NCBI GenBank assembly: GCA_038206235.1
Contig: JBBRBB010000004.1
Coordinates: 62,001-126,000, forward strand
Reading direction: 5' to 3'
Origin: JBBRBB01 sp038206235
GTDB lineage: Bacteria > Bacteroidota > Bacteroidia > Chitinophagales > Chitinophagaceae
DNA: 64,000 bases
Under the pieces are notes generated by a model that did no database searches, was not told the DNA's origin, and saw nothing but the letters and a program-made list of their open reading frames with translations. A program made the position numbers and the translations under genes. How positions within the stretch are numbered: position 1 is the stretch's first letter; every line of letters starts with the position of its first letter. Of this stretch, positions 6,907 through 15,121 are shown one piece after another.

Positions 6907-7518
6907 CTATTTCTCCGCAAGTAAGGTTTTTATATCCTTTTTTAATTGCTCTATTTCATCCTGCTTTAAGCCATCATAAATATGACCGCGAACATTGCCA
7001 TGCTTATCAACGAGAGCAAAGAATTGTGTATGCAGAAATTGGTCTTCAATCCTGGCGACATTGTTCTTAGGGTCATCGAGCAAATAACTGTTGCGTGCAG
7101 CAATATAAAGACTGTCTTTTCTGCCCGTAAGAAAAATCCATTTGCGTGTATCGGCTTTACGGTCTTCTGCATATTTTTTTAACCGGGGAGCAGAATCTGT
7201 TTCCGGATCGCATGTATGTGAGATAATAAGAAAGTCAGGCTCATTTTTAAACTCATCGTATATGGTTTGCATATTATCATTCATGCGGGGACAAATGCCT
7301 CTGCAGGTTGTGAAGAAAAAATTCACTACGCAAACTTTTCCATTCATATCTTTTTCAGAAAAAGAATTTCCATCTTGCGTAGTAAACCGAAATGGTTTCA
7401 CATAACCAATCACAGGGCTTTTCGCCTTCCATTTATCGGTGCCTGCAAATACAAACACAAGAAAGAGCGCTGTTAGCACAACGAAAAAAATGGTATAGCC
7501 AATAAATTTTTTACTCAT
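6907..7518 (-). CDS. SCO1/SenC-family copper chaperone
   Basis: 203 residues from the ATG at 7516-7518 (MSKKFIGYT); the frame can be extended upstream to 7578 but that would run through the promoter box. One N-terminal membrane anchor (TIFFVVLTALFLVFVFAG). Thioredoxin-like domain with the copper motif CRGIC (Cys72, Cys76) followed by Pro and the conserved His163 in FLHTQFF. SCO1 proteins deliver copper to the CuA site of cytochrome oxidase or act as thiol reductases outside the membrane. Pairs with the Fur gene behind it. Confidence 0.93.
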   Translation of the reverse strand: MSKKFIGYTIFFVVLTALFLVFVFAGTDKWKAKSPVIGYVKPFRFTTQDGNSFSEKDMNGKVCVVNFFFTTCRGICPRMNDNMQTIYDEFKNEPDFLIISHTCDPETDSAPRLKKYAEDRKADTRKWIFLTGRKDSLYIAARNSYLLDDPKNNVARIEDQFLHTQFFALVDKHGNVRGHIYDGLKQDEIEQLKKDIKTLLAEK

Positions 7519-7585
7519 AATATTGATGAGTGCAAAGCTAACCTGATAACGAGTTTTTAAAATAGAATATTCAATCAAAAATTAG

Positions 7586-7617
7586 TTTGCAACAATGTTG
7601 CAAAGATACTATCTTTG
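7586..7617 (+). promoter_or_regulatory. Promoter of the MerC-like gene with an embedded 17-bp palindromic operator
   Basis: TTTG at 7586-7589 (-33) and TATCTTTG at 7610-7617 (-7), spaced 20 bases. Between them TTGCAACA-A-TGTTGCAA (7587-7603) is a perfect palindrome about the central A, the size and shape of a Fur-family operator. It overlaps the -33 box, so a bound repressor would block RNA polymerase. On the opposite strand SCO1 has its own -7 box, TAGCTTTG, at 7533-7540. Confidence 0.7.
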
Positions 7618-7621
7618 CGTT

Positions 7622-8029
7622 ATGAGTGATAACGGAATAAATACAAGAATAAATTGGGATGCACTCGGAATTTCTGCCTCCTTAGCCTGTGCCATACATT
7701 GTGCGCTTCTGCCTCTTTTTTTAACAAGCCTGCCCGTCTTAGGATTTAATATCATCAACAATCTCTTTTTTGAAACGCTGATGATTTTTGCAGCAGTCGC
7801 TATCGGATGTTATGCATTATATCATGGATTTAAAAAACATCATCATAATACATTACCGCTTATTATTTTTTGCTGCGGTATGTTATTGTTATTTGGCAAA
7901 CAAATATGGCATCAATGGCAATTATGGTTTTTAATTCCTGCGGTGTGTATGATTGTATCAGCGCATTATCTCAACTACCGTTTATGCAAAAAGGCCCACC
8001 ATTGCCATACAACTGATTGTAATCACTAA
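7622..8029 (+). CDS. MerC-domain membrane protein
   Basis: 135 residues from ATG 7622 (MSDNGINTRINWDALG). Four hydrophobic segments, with the MerC-like first helix SASLACAIHCALLPLFLTSL holding a Cys-x3-Cys-like metal pair (CAIHC), and a His/Cys-rich tail CKKAHHCHTTDCNH. MerC proteins transport mercuric or other soft metal ions; in Bacteroidota such proteins often sit under Fur/Zur-type control. The palindrome in its promoter and the nearby Fur gene support metal regulation. The frame upstream to 7595 overlaps the promoter and is not used. Confidence 0.82.
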   Translation: MSDNGINTRINWDALGISASLACAIHCALLPLFLTSLPVLGFNIINNLFFETLMIFAAVAIGCYALYHGFKKHHHNTLPLIIFCCGMLLLFGKQIWHQWQLWFLIPAVCMIVSAHYLNYRLCKKAHHCHTTDCNH

Positions 8030-8033
8030 GGCA

Positions 8034-8507
8034 TTAACGATTTTCTGCTACCGGCACATTCCTTAAAAAGCTTTCTTCAAGCGAAATAAAAGTTTCAGTT
8101 CTCTCAATACCTTTTATCTTTTGCAGTTCATCGTGCAGTACATAGCGTAGCTGATTAATATCTTTACATACAACTTCAGCGAACATGCTGTAATTGCCGG
8201 TGGTATAATTTAAGCGTACAATTTCAGGTATCTTTCTTAGCTCTTTTGCTACCGTATCGTACAGCGAACTTTTTTCAAGAAAAATTCCGATAAAGGCGAT
8301 TACATCATAGCCCAATAATTTAAGGCTTACATTTAGTCTTGTACCTTTAGCTATGCCAAGCTCCTCTAATTTTTTTATACGAACATGTATGGTGCCTCCT
8401 GATACAAAAAGTTTTTTACCAAGCTCAGCATAAGAGATGCCGGCATTTTCCATCATCTGCTGGATGATTTGAAGGTCGAGTTTATTTAAATTTAATTTGG
8501 AAGTCAT
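8034..8507 (-). CDS. Lrp/AsnC-family transcriptional regulator
   Basis: 157 residues: N-terminal helix-turn-helix (LDLQIIQQMMENAGISYAEL ... SGGTIHVRIKKLEELGI) and a C-terminal RAM ligand-binding domain (about 75-150; VIAFIGIFLEKSS ... KIKGIERTETFISLEES). Family members sense amino acids or related metabolites. It points away from the structured RNA at 8647 and overlaps nothing; its target cannot be inferred. Confidence 0.93.
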   Translation of the reverse strand: MTSKLNLNKLDLQIIQQMMENAGISYAELGKKLFVSGGTIHVRIKKLEELGIAKGTRLNVSLKLLGYDVIAFIGIFLEKSSLYDTVAKELRKIPEIVRLNYTTGNYSMFAEVVCKDINQLRYVLHDELQKIKGIERTETFISLEESFLRNVPVAENR

Positions 8508-8646
8508 TTGTAAATAGGATATTTAGATTTTTCCAATAATAATGCAAATATTTGAATAAATTCTATATTTTAAAAATTTTAATTGAAATATTTTTAAGTT
8601 ATTATAGAATTATTTTAATATTGTAATTCGAATTTAGTTCTTTACA

Positions 8647-8831
8647 CTGTGGGGTGATGAAACTTCCGGCAGACATGCCCTCTCGTCTCGGGGGTGGGGA
8701 AACCAGGATAAACGCAGCATAGAGCCGACGTTATCCCGATAGCTATCGGGATTAAAGGCCGACCAGGGTTGACCACTAAACTTTGTGCTGCAGCTAACTG
8801 CCCCGTGGAGGTTCGAATCCTCCCCCTACAG
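8647..8831 (+). ncRNA. Structured RNA with tRNA-like acceptor/T-arm, unidentified
   Basis: The ends pair: CTGTGGGG (8647-8654) with CCCTACAG (8824-8831), eight pairs with one G-U. Directly stacked on it is a perfect T-arm: GGAGG (8807-8811), loop TTCGAAT, CCTCC (8819-8823). A long internal helix joins GCAGCATAGAG (8714-8724) to CTTTGTGCTGC (8781-8791), 11 pairs. A small stem GGCA-GACA-TGCC lies at 8668-8679. The gene is followed at once by an intrinsic terminator. A tRNA is excluded by the ~150 bases between acceptor strands. The layout recalls tmRNA, but no proper tag frame or pseudoknot series is evident. A mobile-looking 20-bp palindrome sits in its middle. It does not match RNase P, SRP or 6S signatures I know. 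Confidence 0.6.
8733..8752. repeat. Perfect 20-bp REP-like palindrome
   Basis: ATCCCGATAGCTATCGGGAT is a perfect palindrome with the core CCCGATAGCTATCGGG, which I recall as a dispersed palindrome in Bacteroidota genomes. Related cores occur at 17297-17315 and 20515-20536 in this window. Here it lies inside the structured RNA, where it would form a hairpin extension. Confidence 0.75.
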
Positions 8832-8833
8832 CA

Positions 8834-8866
8834 AAGCCTTGTTCAAAAAAAGAGCAGGGCTTTTTT
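8834..8866 (+). terminator. Intrinsic terminator of the structured RNA
   Basis: AAGCCTTGTTC (8834-8844) pairs with GAGCAGGGCTT (8852-8862), 11 pairs with two G-U, loop of seven As, then TTTTTT. It marks the 3' end of the RNA at 8647-8831. Confidence 0.88.
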
Positions 8867-8914
8867 ATTTTAAATAGGTGCCACATCTTTGCACCTTAAG
8901 CAATCTTAAACTAT

Positions 8915-9844
8915 ATGAAAAGAACTTTTTTCATTTTTTTATTGATAAATGCAATTTCTTCTTTTGCCCAAGACCCGTCTGTAAAAAATTTGCAAACCGA
9001 AGCGGGAAAAACGATTACGAAAGATGCGGCTGATACTATACCTGCAACCTGGAAAACCGGAGGCATTTTTAGTCTCAGTTTAGCACAGGGTTCGCTGAGA
9101 AATTGGGCCGCTGGTGGCGATGAATTTTCTCTTTCATTAAATGCATACATAAATGGTCATGCCTTTTATAAAAAAGGAAAGCATAGCTGGGATAACAATC
9201 TCGATATTTATTTTGGTTATATAAAAACTACGAGCCTTGGTGCAAGAAAAAATGATGACAGAATTGACTTTCTTTCAAAATACGGATATGCATTAAGCAA
9301 AACATTATCCGTTGCCGGGTTGTGTAATTTCAGAACGCAATTGTTTGATGGGTTTACTTATTCAGATACTTCAAGAGAGTTCTCATCTGCTTTTATGTCG
9401 CCTGCTTATATCATTCTCAGCCCTGGTTTAGATTATCATCCTGTTTCTAATTTTTCCATCTTTTTTTCGCCCATTGCAGCACGCTGGGTAATTATTAAGG
9501 ATAATACGATTGCGGCAAAAGGCTTTTACGGACCTGCAGGAGAAAAATCGGTAAGTGAGTTTGGCGCTTTTGTCACTATTAACTATACATCCAATTTGAA
9601 TAAAACGGTTAGCTACAAGGGAAGGCTTGACCTTTTTTCAAACTACAAAAACAATCCTGAGAATATTGATGTGTTTATGGAAAACCTTTTTGCAGCAAAA
9701 CTTTCCAATGTATTATCTGCCACCTGGAGCCTTGATATTATTTATGATGATGATGCCAAATTATTCGGTCCTAACCAGAATGCGCCGCGCACACAGCTTA
9801 AATCGCTTATAGGAGTTGGCCTGCTTGTAAAACTGCAAAAATGA
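8915..9844 (+). CDS. DUF3078 outer-membrane beta-barrel protein
   Basis: 309 residues with a signal peptide (FFIFLLINAISSFAQ). The N-terminal pattern WKTGGIFSLSLAQGSLRNWA plus AGGDEFSLSLN (about 46-76) is the DUF3078 signature, followed by alternating aromatic strands typical of a barrel (YFGYIKTT, DFLSKYGYAL, PAYIILSPGLDYH). Probably sits in the outer membrane; no known substrate. Overlaps the kinase gene by four bases (ATGA), so they form an operon. Confidence 0.85.
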   Translation: MKRTFFIFLLINAISSFAQDPSVKNLQTEAGKTITKDAADTIPATWKTGGIFSLSLAQGSLRNWAAGGDEFSLSLNAYINGHAFYKKGKHSWDNNLDIYFGYIKTTSLGARKNDDRIDFLSKYGYALSKTLSVAGLCNFRTQLFDGFTYSDTSREFSSAFMSPAYIILSPGLDYHPVSNFSIFFSPIAARWVIIKDNTIAAKGFYGPAGEKSVSEFGAFVTINYTSNLNKTVSYKGRLDLFSNYKNNPENIDVFMENLFAAKLSNVLSATWSLDIIYDDDAKLFGPNQNAPRTQLKSLIGVGLLVKLQK

Positions 9845-10902
9845 ATGCAGCTATTTTAGAAAAATGGGGATTGCCTGTAAACAGTTTTATAAAAGTTTAT
9901 GGAAGCGGGCTTATTAATAATACCTGGCTTGTACAAACAACAGAAAAGAAATATATACTGCAACGAATTAATGAGAATGTTTTTAAAGAACCTTATAATA
10001 TTGATTATAATCTAAAAGCGATTGCAACCTGGTTACTCAAAAATTATCCTGACTATATATTCACTGCCCCATTGCCTGCAAAAGATAATGAAACTCTGCT
10101 GCATACAGGTGATGGTTATTATCGTCTTTTTAATTTCATTGAAAATTCACACAGTTATACTGTTGCAGAAAAACCTCAACTGGCCTATGAAGCTGCAAAA
10201 CAATTTGGAAGGTTTACCAAGCTGTTAGCAGGCTTTAATGCTTCACAACTTAAAACAACCATTCCTCAATTTCATGATATCAGGCTCCGTTATAATCAGT
10301 TTCTGCAAGCATTAAAATATGGAAATAAAAAAGGGATAACAAAAGCAATTGATTTAATACATAAAATGCAATTGCATAAAAATATTGTTGATGTTTTTGA
10401 TGAGATACAGCGCAATTCTTCTTTTAAAAAAAGAGTAACCCATCACGATTCTAAAATAAGCAATGTATTGTTTGATGAAAACGATAAAGCCATTTGCATA
10501 ATTGACTTCGATACTGTAATGCCCGGATATTTTATAAGTGATGTGGGCGATATAGTGCGTACTTATTTGCCCGCCGCTTCAGAAGAAGAAACCGATCTCA
10601 ACAAGATTGATGTAAGAGAGGGATACTTCGATGCAATTGCCGCCGGATATTTGAGTGAGCTGCAAAATGAATTGTCAGAGCCTGAAATAAATGCTTTTAT
10701 TTATGCAGGAAAGTTTATGATATATATGCAGGCATTGCGGTTTCTTACAGACTATCTTACCAATGATATTTACTACGGTTCAAAATATGAATTACATAAT
10801 TACAACCGTGCAGCCAATCAGTTCATGCTGCTGAAGGCACTGATAAAAAAAGAAGAAGTTTTCATTAAAAAAGTAAAAGAATTTCAAATCAGTTTCAGAT
10901 AA
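9841..10902 (+). CDS. APH-family sugar/aminoglycoside-type kinase
   Basis: 353 residues of the phosphotransferase (APH) fold. Catalytic loop HHDSKISN at 201-208 (Asp203, Asn208) and metal-binding IDFDTVMPG at 221-229. A nucleotide-loop-like YGSGLINNTW lies at 20-29. Closest by motif to N-acetylhexosamine 1-kinase/desulfatase-like members (phosphorylate free sugars), but substrate is not certain; antibiotic resistance is unlikely from context. Translationally coupled to the DUF3078 barrel upstream, which could import its substrate. Confidence 0.8.
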   Translation: MNAAILEKWGLPVNSFIKVYGSGLINNTWLVQTTEKKYILQRINENVFKEPYNIDYNLKAIATWLLKNYPDYIFTAPLPAKDNETLLHTGDGYYRLFNFIENSHSYTVAEKPQLAYEAAKQFGRFTKLLAGFNASQLKTTIPQFHDIRLRYNQFLQALKYGNKKGITKAIDLIHKMQLHKNIVDVFDEIQRNSSFKKRVTHHDSKISNVLFDENDKAICIIDFDTVMPGYFISDVGDIVRTYLPAASEEETDLNKIDVREGYFDAIAAGYLSELQNELSEPEINAFIYAGKFMIYMQALRFLTDYLTNDIYYGSKYELHNYNRAANQFMLLKALIKKEEVFIKKVKEFQISFR

Positions 10903-11032
10903 GTAATTCCTTGTTATTGCTTTAATAACAAGTGAATCTTTGAGCTTCTTTAAGCTTAAAAATATTTTATTTTCATAAATCCGTTGATTATAATTATACG
11001 TAAATAAAAAGCGTTAAATCCATTTTCACTTT

Positions 11033-11044
11033 AACGTATACGTT
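11033..11044. promoter_or_regulatory. 12-bp palindrome upstream of the DUF4331 operon
   Basis: AACGTATACGTT is a perfect palindrome 29 bases before the first DUF4331 start codon, in otherwise AT-rich leader DNA. A related half TATACGTAA occurs at about 10996. It could be an operator for an unknown regulator; no clear TAnnTTTG box was found close by. Confidence 0.35.
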
Positions 11045-11073
11045 CTATTATTTTAAAATTAAATTCAAACATT

Positions 11074-12804
11074 ATGCAACTAAAGAAATTTACTTGGGGG
11101 AAGTGCATATTTATGCTCTGCCTGCTATGCGTATCAGGCATACTTATGTCTTCCAGCCACAGAGAGGCGCCGCTTATCGCAAACGACCCGCTTGCCGATA
11201 ACACAGACCTCTACGTGTTTCGCAATCCTTCATTTCCCAGCAGGGTTGTAATTATTGCCAATTACATTCCCTCAGAATTGCCTTATGGCGGGCCTAATTA
11301 TTACACATTTGGAAACGATGTTCGTTACGAGGTTCATATTGACAACAATATACTTACTCCGGGCGATGACATCATTTATCGTTTCACTTTCAGCAGCATT
11401 AATGAAGACTCAACTACTTTTTTCAACATTCGCTTGGGCAAGCAAAACTTAAAAACTACCTATAAATGCGAAAGAAGCACCAATGGTGGCACAAGCTTTA
11501 GTACTATTATTACTAACGGTGTTGTTCCTCCAAATAATATTGGTCGCAGAAGTATAGGAACGTCTGTTGGCTTAGGTGTCCAAAATTACAATGACCTTAT
11601 TAATGCAGCAATTACTACTTCAAGCACAGGCGAAAAAGTTTTTTGCGGCCCTTCAGATGACCCCTTCTTCGTTGACCTTGGCGGTGTTTTCGATGTAGGT
11701 GATTTGCCACGTCAAACCAGCCAGCCAAGAGATGGTTTGGGGCATTACAACGTTCATTCAATTTGTTTGCAGATTGATATTGGCACCTTGCAGAAAGATC
11801 ACAAATTTCCCGATGCCGCCACCAGCATTTTAGATCCCGATTTTGTAATTGGTGTTTGGGCTAATGCCAGCAGGAAATCTACTAAAGTTTTAAATACAGA
11901 TGCAACTTCTAATGAAAGCGGCGACTGGGTGCAGGTTTCAAGACTGGGCATGCCTCTGCTCAATGAAGTTATTAACCCTATTGGAGAAAAAGATTACTGG
12001 AATTCTTTTGTCCCTTATGAGGATTTAACGTACCTGACCACTTTCGGACCTTACTTCTACAATCCAGAATTAGCTCTTTATATGGACAGTGCCTATTATG
12101 CGGCAGCTATTCCAGCATTTGCTCCTTTACGTATTCAAAAGAATTCATTGGGATTGTATGGATTCGGTAACGGGCAAAATGGGCTGTATCCTTTAAAAGG
12201 TACTGCGGCTGTTGAAGGTACTGCTTTAGATGATTCACTTTTTGGTACACTTTTACTGCCGGCGCCAAATTCGCCCCGCTCTGTTGATCTATATCCTATT
12301 TTTCAAACAGGCGTTCCAAATCTAAGTCCTTACCAGTTAGCAGTCAGTAAAAATGGAGATCCTTTTGCTCCGGGTAAACCTTTCATTAATAACTTTCTCC
12401 CAAATGGCGGAGATATGTTAAGGCTTAATATGGCAGTGCCGGTAACGCAGCGTGATGATCCAAACTTTAGTTCATTAGGTATAATACAAGCCTGCGTATT
12501 AGGTTTAACTGACCCTGCATATAACACCACTACAGATCTTCAGTTTATTCCTAATATGGATGGCTTTCCTAATGGCAGAAGGCTTGAAGATGATATTACA
12601 CGCATTGAACTGCAGGCAGTGAGCGGCATCGTATTAGCCGTTATAGGATTGCCTTATGATGATTCTAATGGAACTACAATAGTTACTCCGGATTTGCTCA
12701 ATGTGCTGGGTTATAGCACAGGTGTAAGTAAAAACGATACTACATTTAAAACAAAATTTCCATTTGTACAAACACCGTGGAAAGGCACCAACGTTTATAA
12801 CTAA
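11074..12804 (+). CDS. DUF4331 exported protein, paralogue 1
   Basis: 576 residues, signal peptide at the N-terminus (CIFMLCLLCVSGILMSS), then the DUF4331 hallmark SSHREAPLIANDPLADNTDL. The whole length aligns with the next gene (e.g. GPNYYTFGNDVRYEVHIDNN, WVQVSRLGMPLLNEV, FNNFLPNGGDMLRLNMAVPV-type segments), so the two arose by tandem duplication. Unlike the second copy it ends at VQTPWKGTNVYN with no sorting domain. Function unknown in the family; proteins are exported and often found with TPR and HupE/UreJ-type proteins, as here. First gene of a probable four-gene operon. Confidence 0.88.
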   Translation: MQLKKFTWGKCIFMLCLLCVSGILMSSSHREAPLIANDPLADNTDLYVFRNPSFPSRVVIIANYIPSELPYGGPNYYTFGNDVRYEVHIDNNILTPGDDIIYRFTFSSINEDSTTFFNIRLGKQNLKTTYKCERSTNGGTSFSTIITNGVVPPNNIGRRSIGTSVGLGVQNYNDLINAAITTSSTGEKVFCGPSDDPFFVDLGGVFDVGDLPRQTSQPRDGLGHYNVHSICLQIDIGTLQKDHKFPDAATSILDPDFVIGVWANASRKSTKVLNTDATSNESGDWVQVSRLGMPLLNEVINPIGEKDYWNSFVPYEDLTYLTTFGPYFYNPELALYMDSAYYAAAIPAFAPLRIQKNSLGLYGFGNGQNGLYPLKGTAAVEGTALDDSLFGTLLLPAPNSPRSVDLYPIFQTGVPNLSPYQLAVSKNGDPFAPGKPFINNFLPNGGDMLRLNMAVPVTQRDDPNFSSLGIIQACVLGLTDPAYNTTTDLQFIPNMDGFPNGRRLEDDITRIELQAVSGIVLAVIGLPYDDSNGTTIVTPDLLNVLGYSTGVSKNDTTFKTKFPFVQTPWKGTNVYN

Positions 12805-12818
12805 AAAAATAAATAATT

Positions 12819-14894
12819 ATGAAACGAATAATAAATACCGCTTTAATGATGGCATTGCTTGTTTTTTGCGCTCTTTCCGGCAAAGCATCGAGCCATCGCG
12901 AAGCGCCACTAATTTCAAACGATCCCCTGGCGGATAATACAGACTTGTATGCCTTCCGCAGCCCTGATAATCCAAACAAAATCACCATTATTGCATGTTA
13001 CATACCCATGCAATTTCCTCAGGGCGGGCCTAACTATTATCACTTTGGAGAAAACGTGAGATATGAAATTCACATTGATAATAATATTCTAACTCCCGGT
13101 GATGATATCATTTACCGCTTTACATTCAAAAGCACAAACGAAGACCCTACCACCTTTTTTGATATCAGGCTTGGCCTGGAAAATCAAAAAACTACTTATA
13201 AAGTAGAAAGGAGTATTGACGGAGGTGCAACTTTTCAGGTAATCAAATACAGTGGTGATGTGCCACCTCCATACATTGGTCCCCGTTCAATCAGCGACCC
13301 CGTTGTAGGATTAGGTGTGGCTGATTATCGTACACTTATTGAAAAAGGAATTACAACAGCAAACACAGGAGAAAAGATTTACTGCGGACCCGCAGATGAC
13401 CCCTTCTATGTTGATCTTGGTGGCATCTTTGATGTAGGTGATGCACCGCGTATAGGACCCAATGATCCTTCTTACGATGGATTGGCATGTAAAAATGTTT
13501 CTGCTATTGCAATACAAGTTGATATATCTGCATTGCAAAAAGATCATAAGACTGTAAATATGGCCGCCGATATTCTTGACCCCGATTTTGTAATTGGTGT
13601 ATGGGCATCTGCAACCAGACAAAGCAAAAGAGTACTGAATGGCGATGGCACTGAAAGCTATAGCGGCAAATGGGTGCAGGTTTCAAGATTAGGCATGCCA
13701 TTGCTTAATGAAGTTGTTAATCCAATCGGTGCGAAAGATTACTGGAATTATCTCACGCCTTATGAAGATCTTCCGAATCTAAGCTATTTCGGAAATTACT
13801 TTTATAATCCCGAGCTATCACTTTACATGGATACCACTCAATTTGGTAGTGTAATTCCCTCTTTTGACCGGCTCCGCATTCAAAGAAATTCTCTTGGTAT
13901 GTACGGCTTTGGTAATGGGCAGGATGGATTGTATCCTTTGAAAGGTACCGCGGCTGTTGAAGGTACTGCTTTAGACGATTCACTTTTTGGTACACTTTTA
14001 CTGCCGGCTCCCGGCTCTCCACGCTCGGTAGATATTTATCCTATTTTTCAAACAGGAGTACCTAACTTAAGTCCTTACCAGTTAGCAATAAACAAAAATG
14101 ATAATCCACTGGCGCCTGGTAAGCCTTTCGTTAATAATTTTCTCCCCAATGGCGGAGACATGTTAAGACTGAATATGGCTGTGCCCGTGACACCGCGCAA
14201 CGATCCTAACTTTAATAAGCTCGGATTGCTGCAGGCTGCAGTTTTAGGTCTTACAGATCCGGCTTACAACACTACTAATGACCTGCAATTTATTCCAAAT
14301 ATGGATGGGTTTCCAAATGGAAGAAGGCTTGAAGATGATGTAACTCGTATTGAGCTGCAGGCCGTAGGTGGTATAGTATTAGCTGTAATCGGCTTGCCGT
14401 ATGATGATTATGTATTGGGTGGTTCTCTTGTTACCCCGCAATTATCACGTACACTGGCTTACAGAACAGGAATTAGCAAAAATGATACAAATTACAGGGA
14501 GCATTTCCCCTATGTGCAAACACCATGGATTGGCACAGCAGGCTGTTGCGGAGTGCCTGCACCTGATGGCGGAAAATCTCACAACATTATAGCTAATCAT
14601 ACGCAGCCAATGAATAATTTGAATTTAGCAGCTCCGCAGATTGTTGCTAAGGCGTCGCCGAATCCTTTTGTAAGCACCACTACCATCAGTTATCATTTAG
14701 AAGTTGCTTCTAATGTAACTATAGCTGTTTATTATCAGGATGGCAAGACTGCCAAAGTATTAGTAAATCAAAAACAACAGGCTGGCAATTATACCGTAAA
14801 CTGGAATGCAGGCAATATGGCCAAAGGAATCTATACGGTAACTACCATTGTTGATGGTAAACCTACACAGAGTATACGGCTTTTGAAGCAATAG
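12819..14894 (+). CDS. DUF4331 exported protein, paralogue 2, with T9SS sorting domain
   Basis: 691 residues. Signal peptide (MMALLVFCALSGKAS) and the same SSHREAPLISNDPLADNTDL start as its neighbour. After the DUF4331 part (to about 585) a linker leads to a type A type-IX-secretion C-terminal domain (about 610-691: ASPNPFVSTTTISYHLE ... GNYTVNWNAGNMAKGIYTV ... SIRLLKQ). It should therefore be carried across the outer membrane and attached to the cell surface or released, while its sister would stay in the periplasm. Starts 14 bases after the first copy. Confidence 0.9.
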   Translation: MKRIINTALMMALLVFCALSGKASSHREAPLISNDPLADNTDLYAFRSPDNPNKITIIACYIPMQFPQGGPNYYHFGENVRYEIHIDNNILTPGDDIIYRFTFKSTNEDPTTFFDIRLGLENQKTTYKVERSIDGGATFQVIKYSGDVPPPYIGPRSISDPVVGLGVADYRTLIEKGITTANTGEKIYCGPADDPFYVDLGGIFDVGDAPRIGPNDPSYDGLACKNVSAIAIQVDISALQKDHKTVNMAADILDPDFVIGVWASATRQSKRVLNGDGTESYSGKWVQVSRLGMPLLNEVVNPIGAKDYWNYLTPYEDLPNLSYFGNYFYNPELSLYMDTTQFGSVIPSFDRLRIQRNSLGMYGFGNGQDGLYPLKGTAAVEGTALDDSLFGTLLLPAPGSPRSVDIYPIFQTGVPNLSPYQLAINKNDNPLAPGKPFVNNFLPNGGDMLRLNMAVPVTPRNDPNFNKLGLLQAAVLGLTDPAYNTTNDLQFIPNMDGFPNGRRLEDDVTRIELQAVGGIVLAVIGLPYDDYVLGGSLVTPQLSRTLAYRTGISKNDTNYREHFPYVQTPWIGTAGCCGVPAPDGGKSHNIIANHTQPMNNLNLAAPQIVAKASPNPFVSTTTISYHLEVASNVTIAVYYQDGKTAKVLVNQKQQAGNYTVNWNAGNMAKGIYTVTTIVDGKPTQSIRLLKQ

Positions 14895-14911
14895 AAATAA
14901 TATTCAACCGC

Positions 14912-14947
14912 AAAAAAAGTCCGCACAGAAATGTGGCGGACTTTTTT
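14912..14947 (+). terminator. Intrinsic terminator after the DUF4331 pair
   Basis: AAGTCCGC (14917-14924) pairs with GCGGACTT (14936-14943), extended by ACA/TGT across a one-base bulge and a GAAA loop, with A-tract and T-tract flanks. It separates the DUF4331 genes from the TPR gene, perhaps as a partial read-through point. Confidence 0.88.
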
Positions 14948-15121
14948 CAGTTTAAGAACACACGAACAAATGTTTAAAGACTTTTATTTATAAATCAAAA
15001 TAAAATAATAAGAGTTACAAAAGATTAATAAATAGATTTATTTTTTCTTCATTCAAAATCAAATCCTGAATTTTGCAAAAGCCGTATTTATTAAAGTATT
15101 AAATCATCTTAACAGCCATGT

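Noticed and set aside
8647..8831. Calling the structured RNA a tRNA or tmRNA
   Set aside because: The acceptor strands are ~150 nt apart, no anticodon arm is present, no credible tag peptide or pseudoknot series is seen, and the G-U pair is not at the alanine-identity position.
9841..10902. Antibiotic-resistance aminoglycoside kinase
   Set aside because: Only the general APH fold is shared; coupling to an outer-membrane barrel points to sugar or metabolite phosphorylation.
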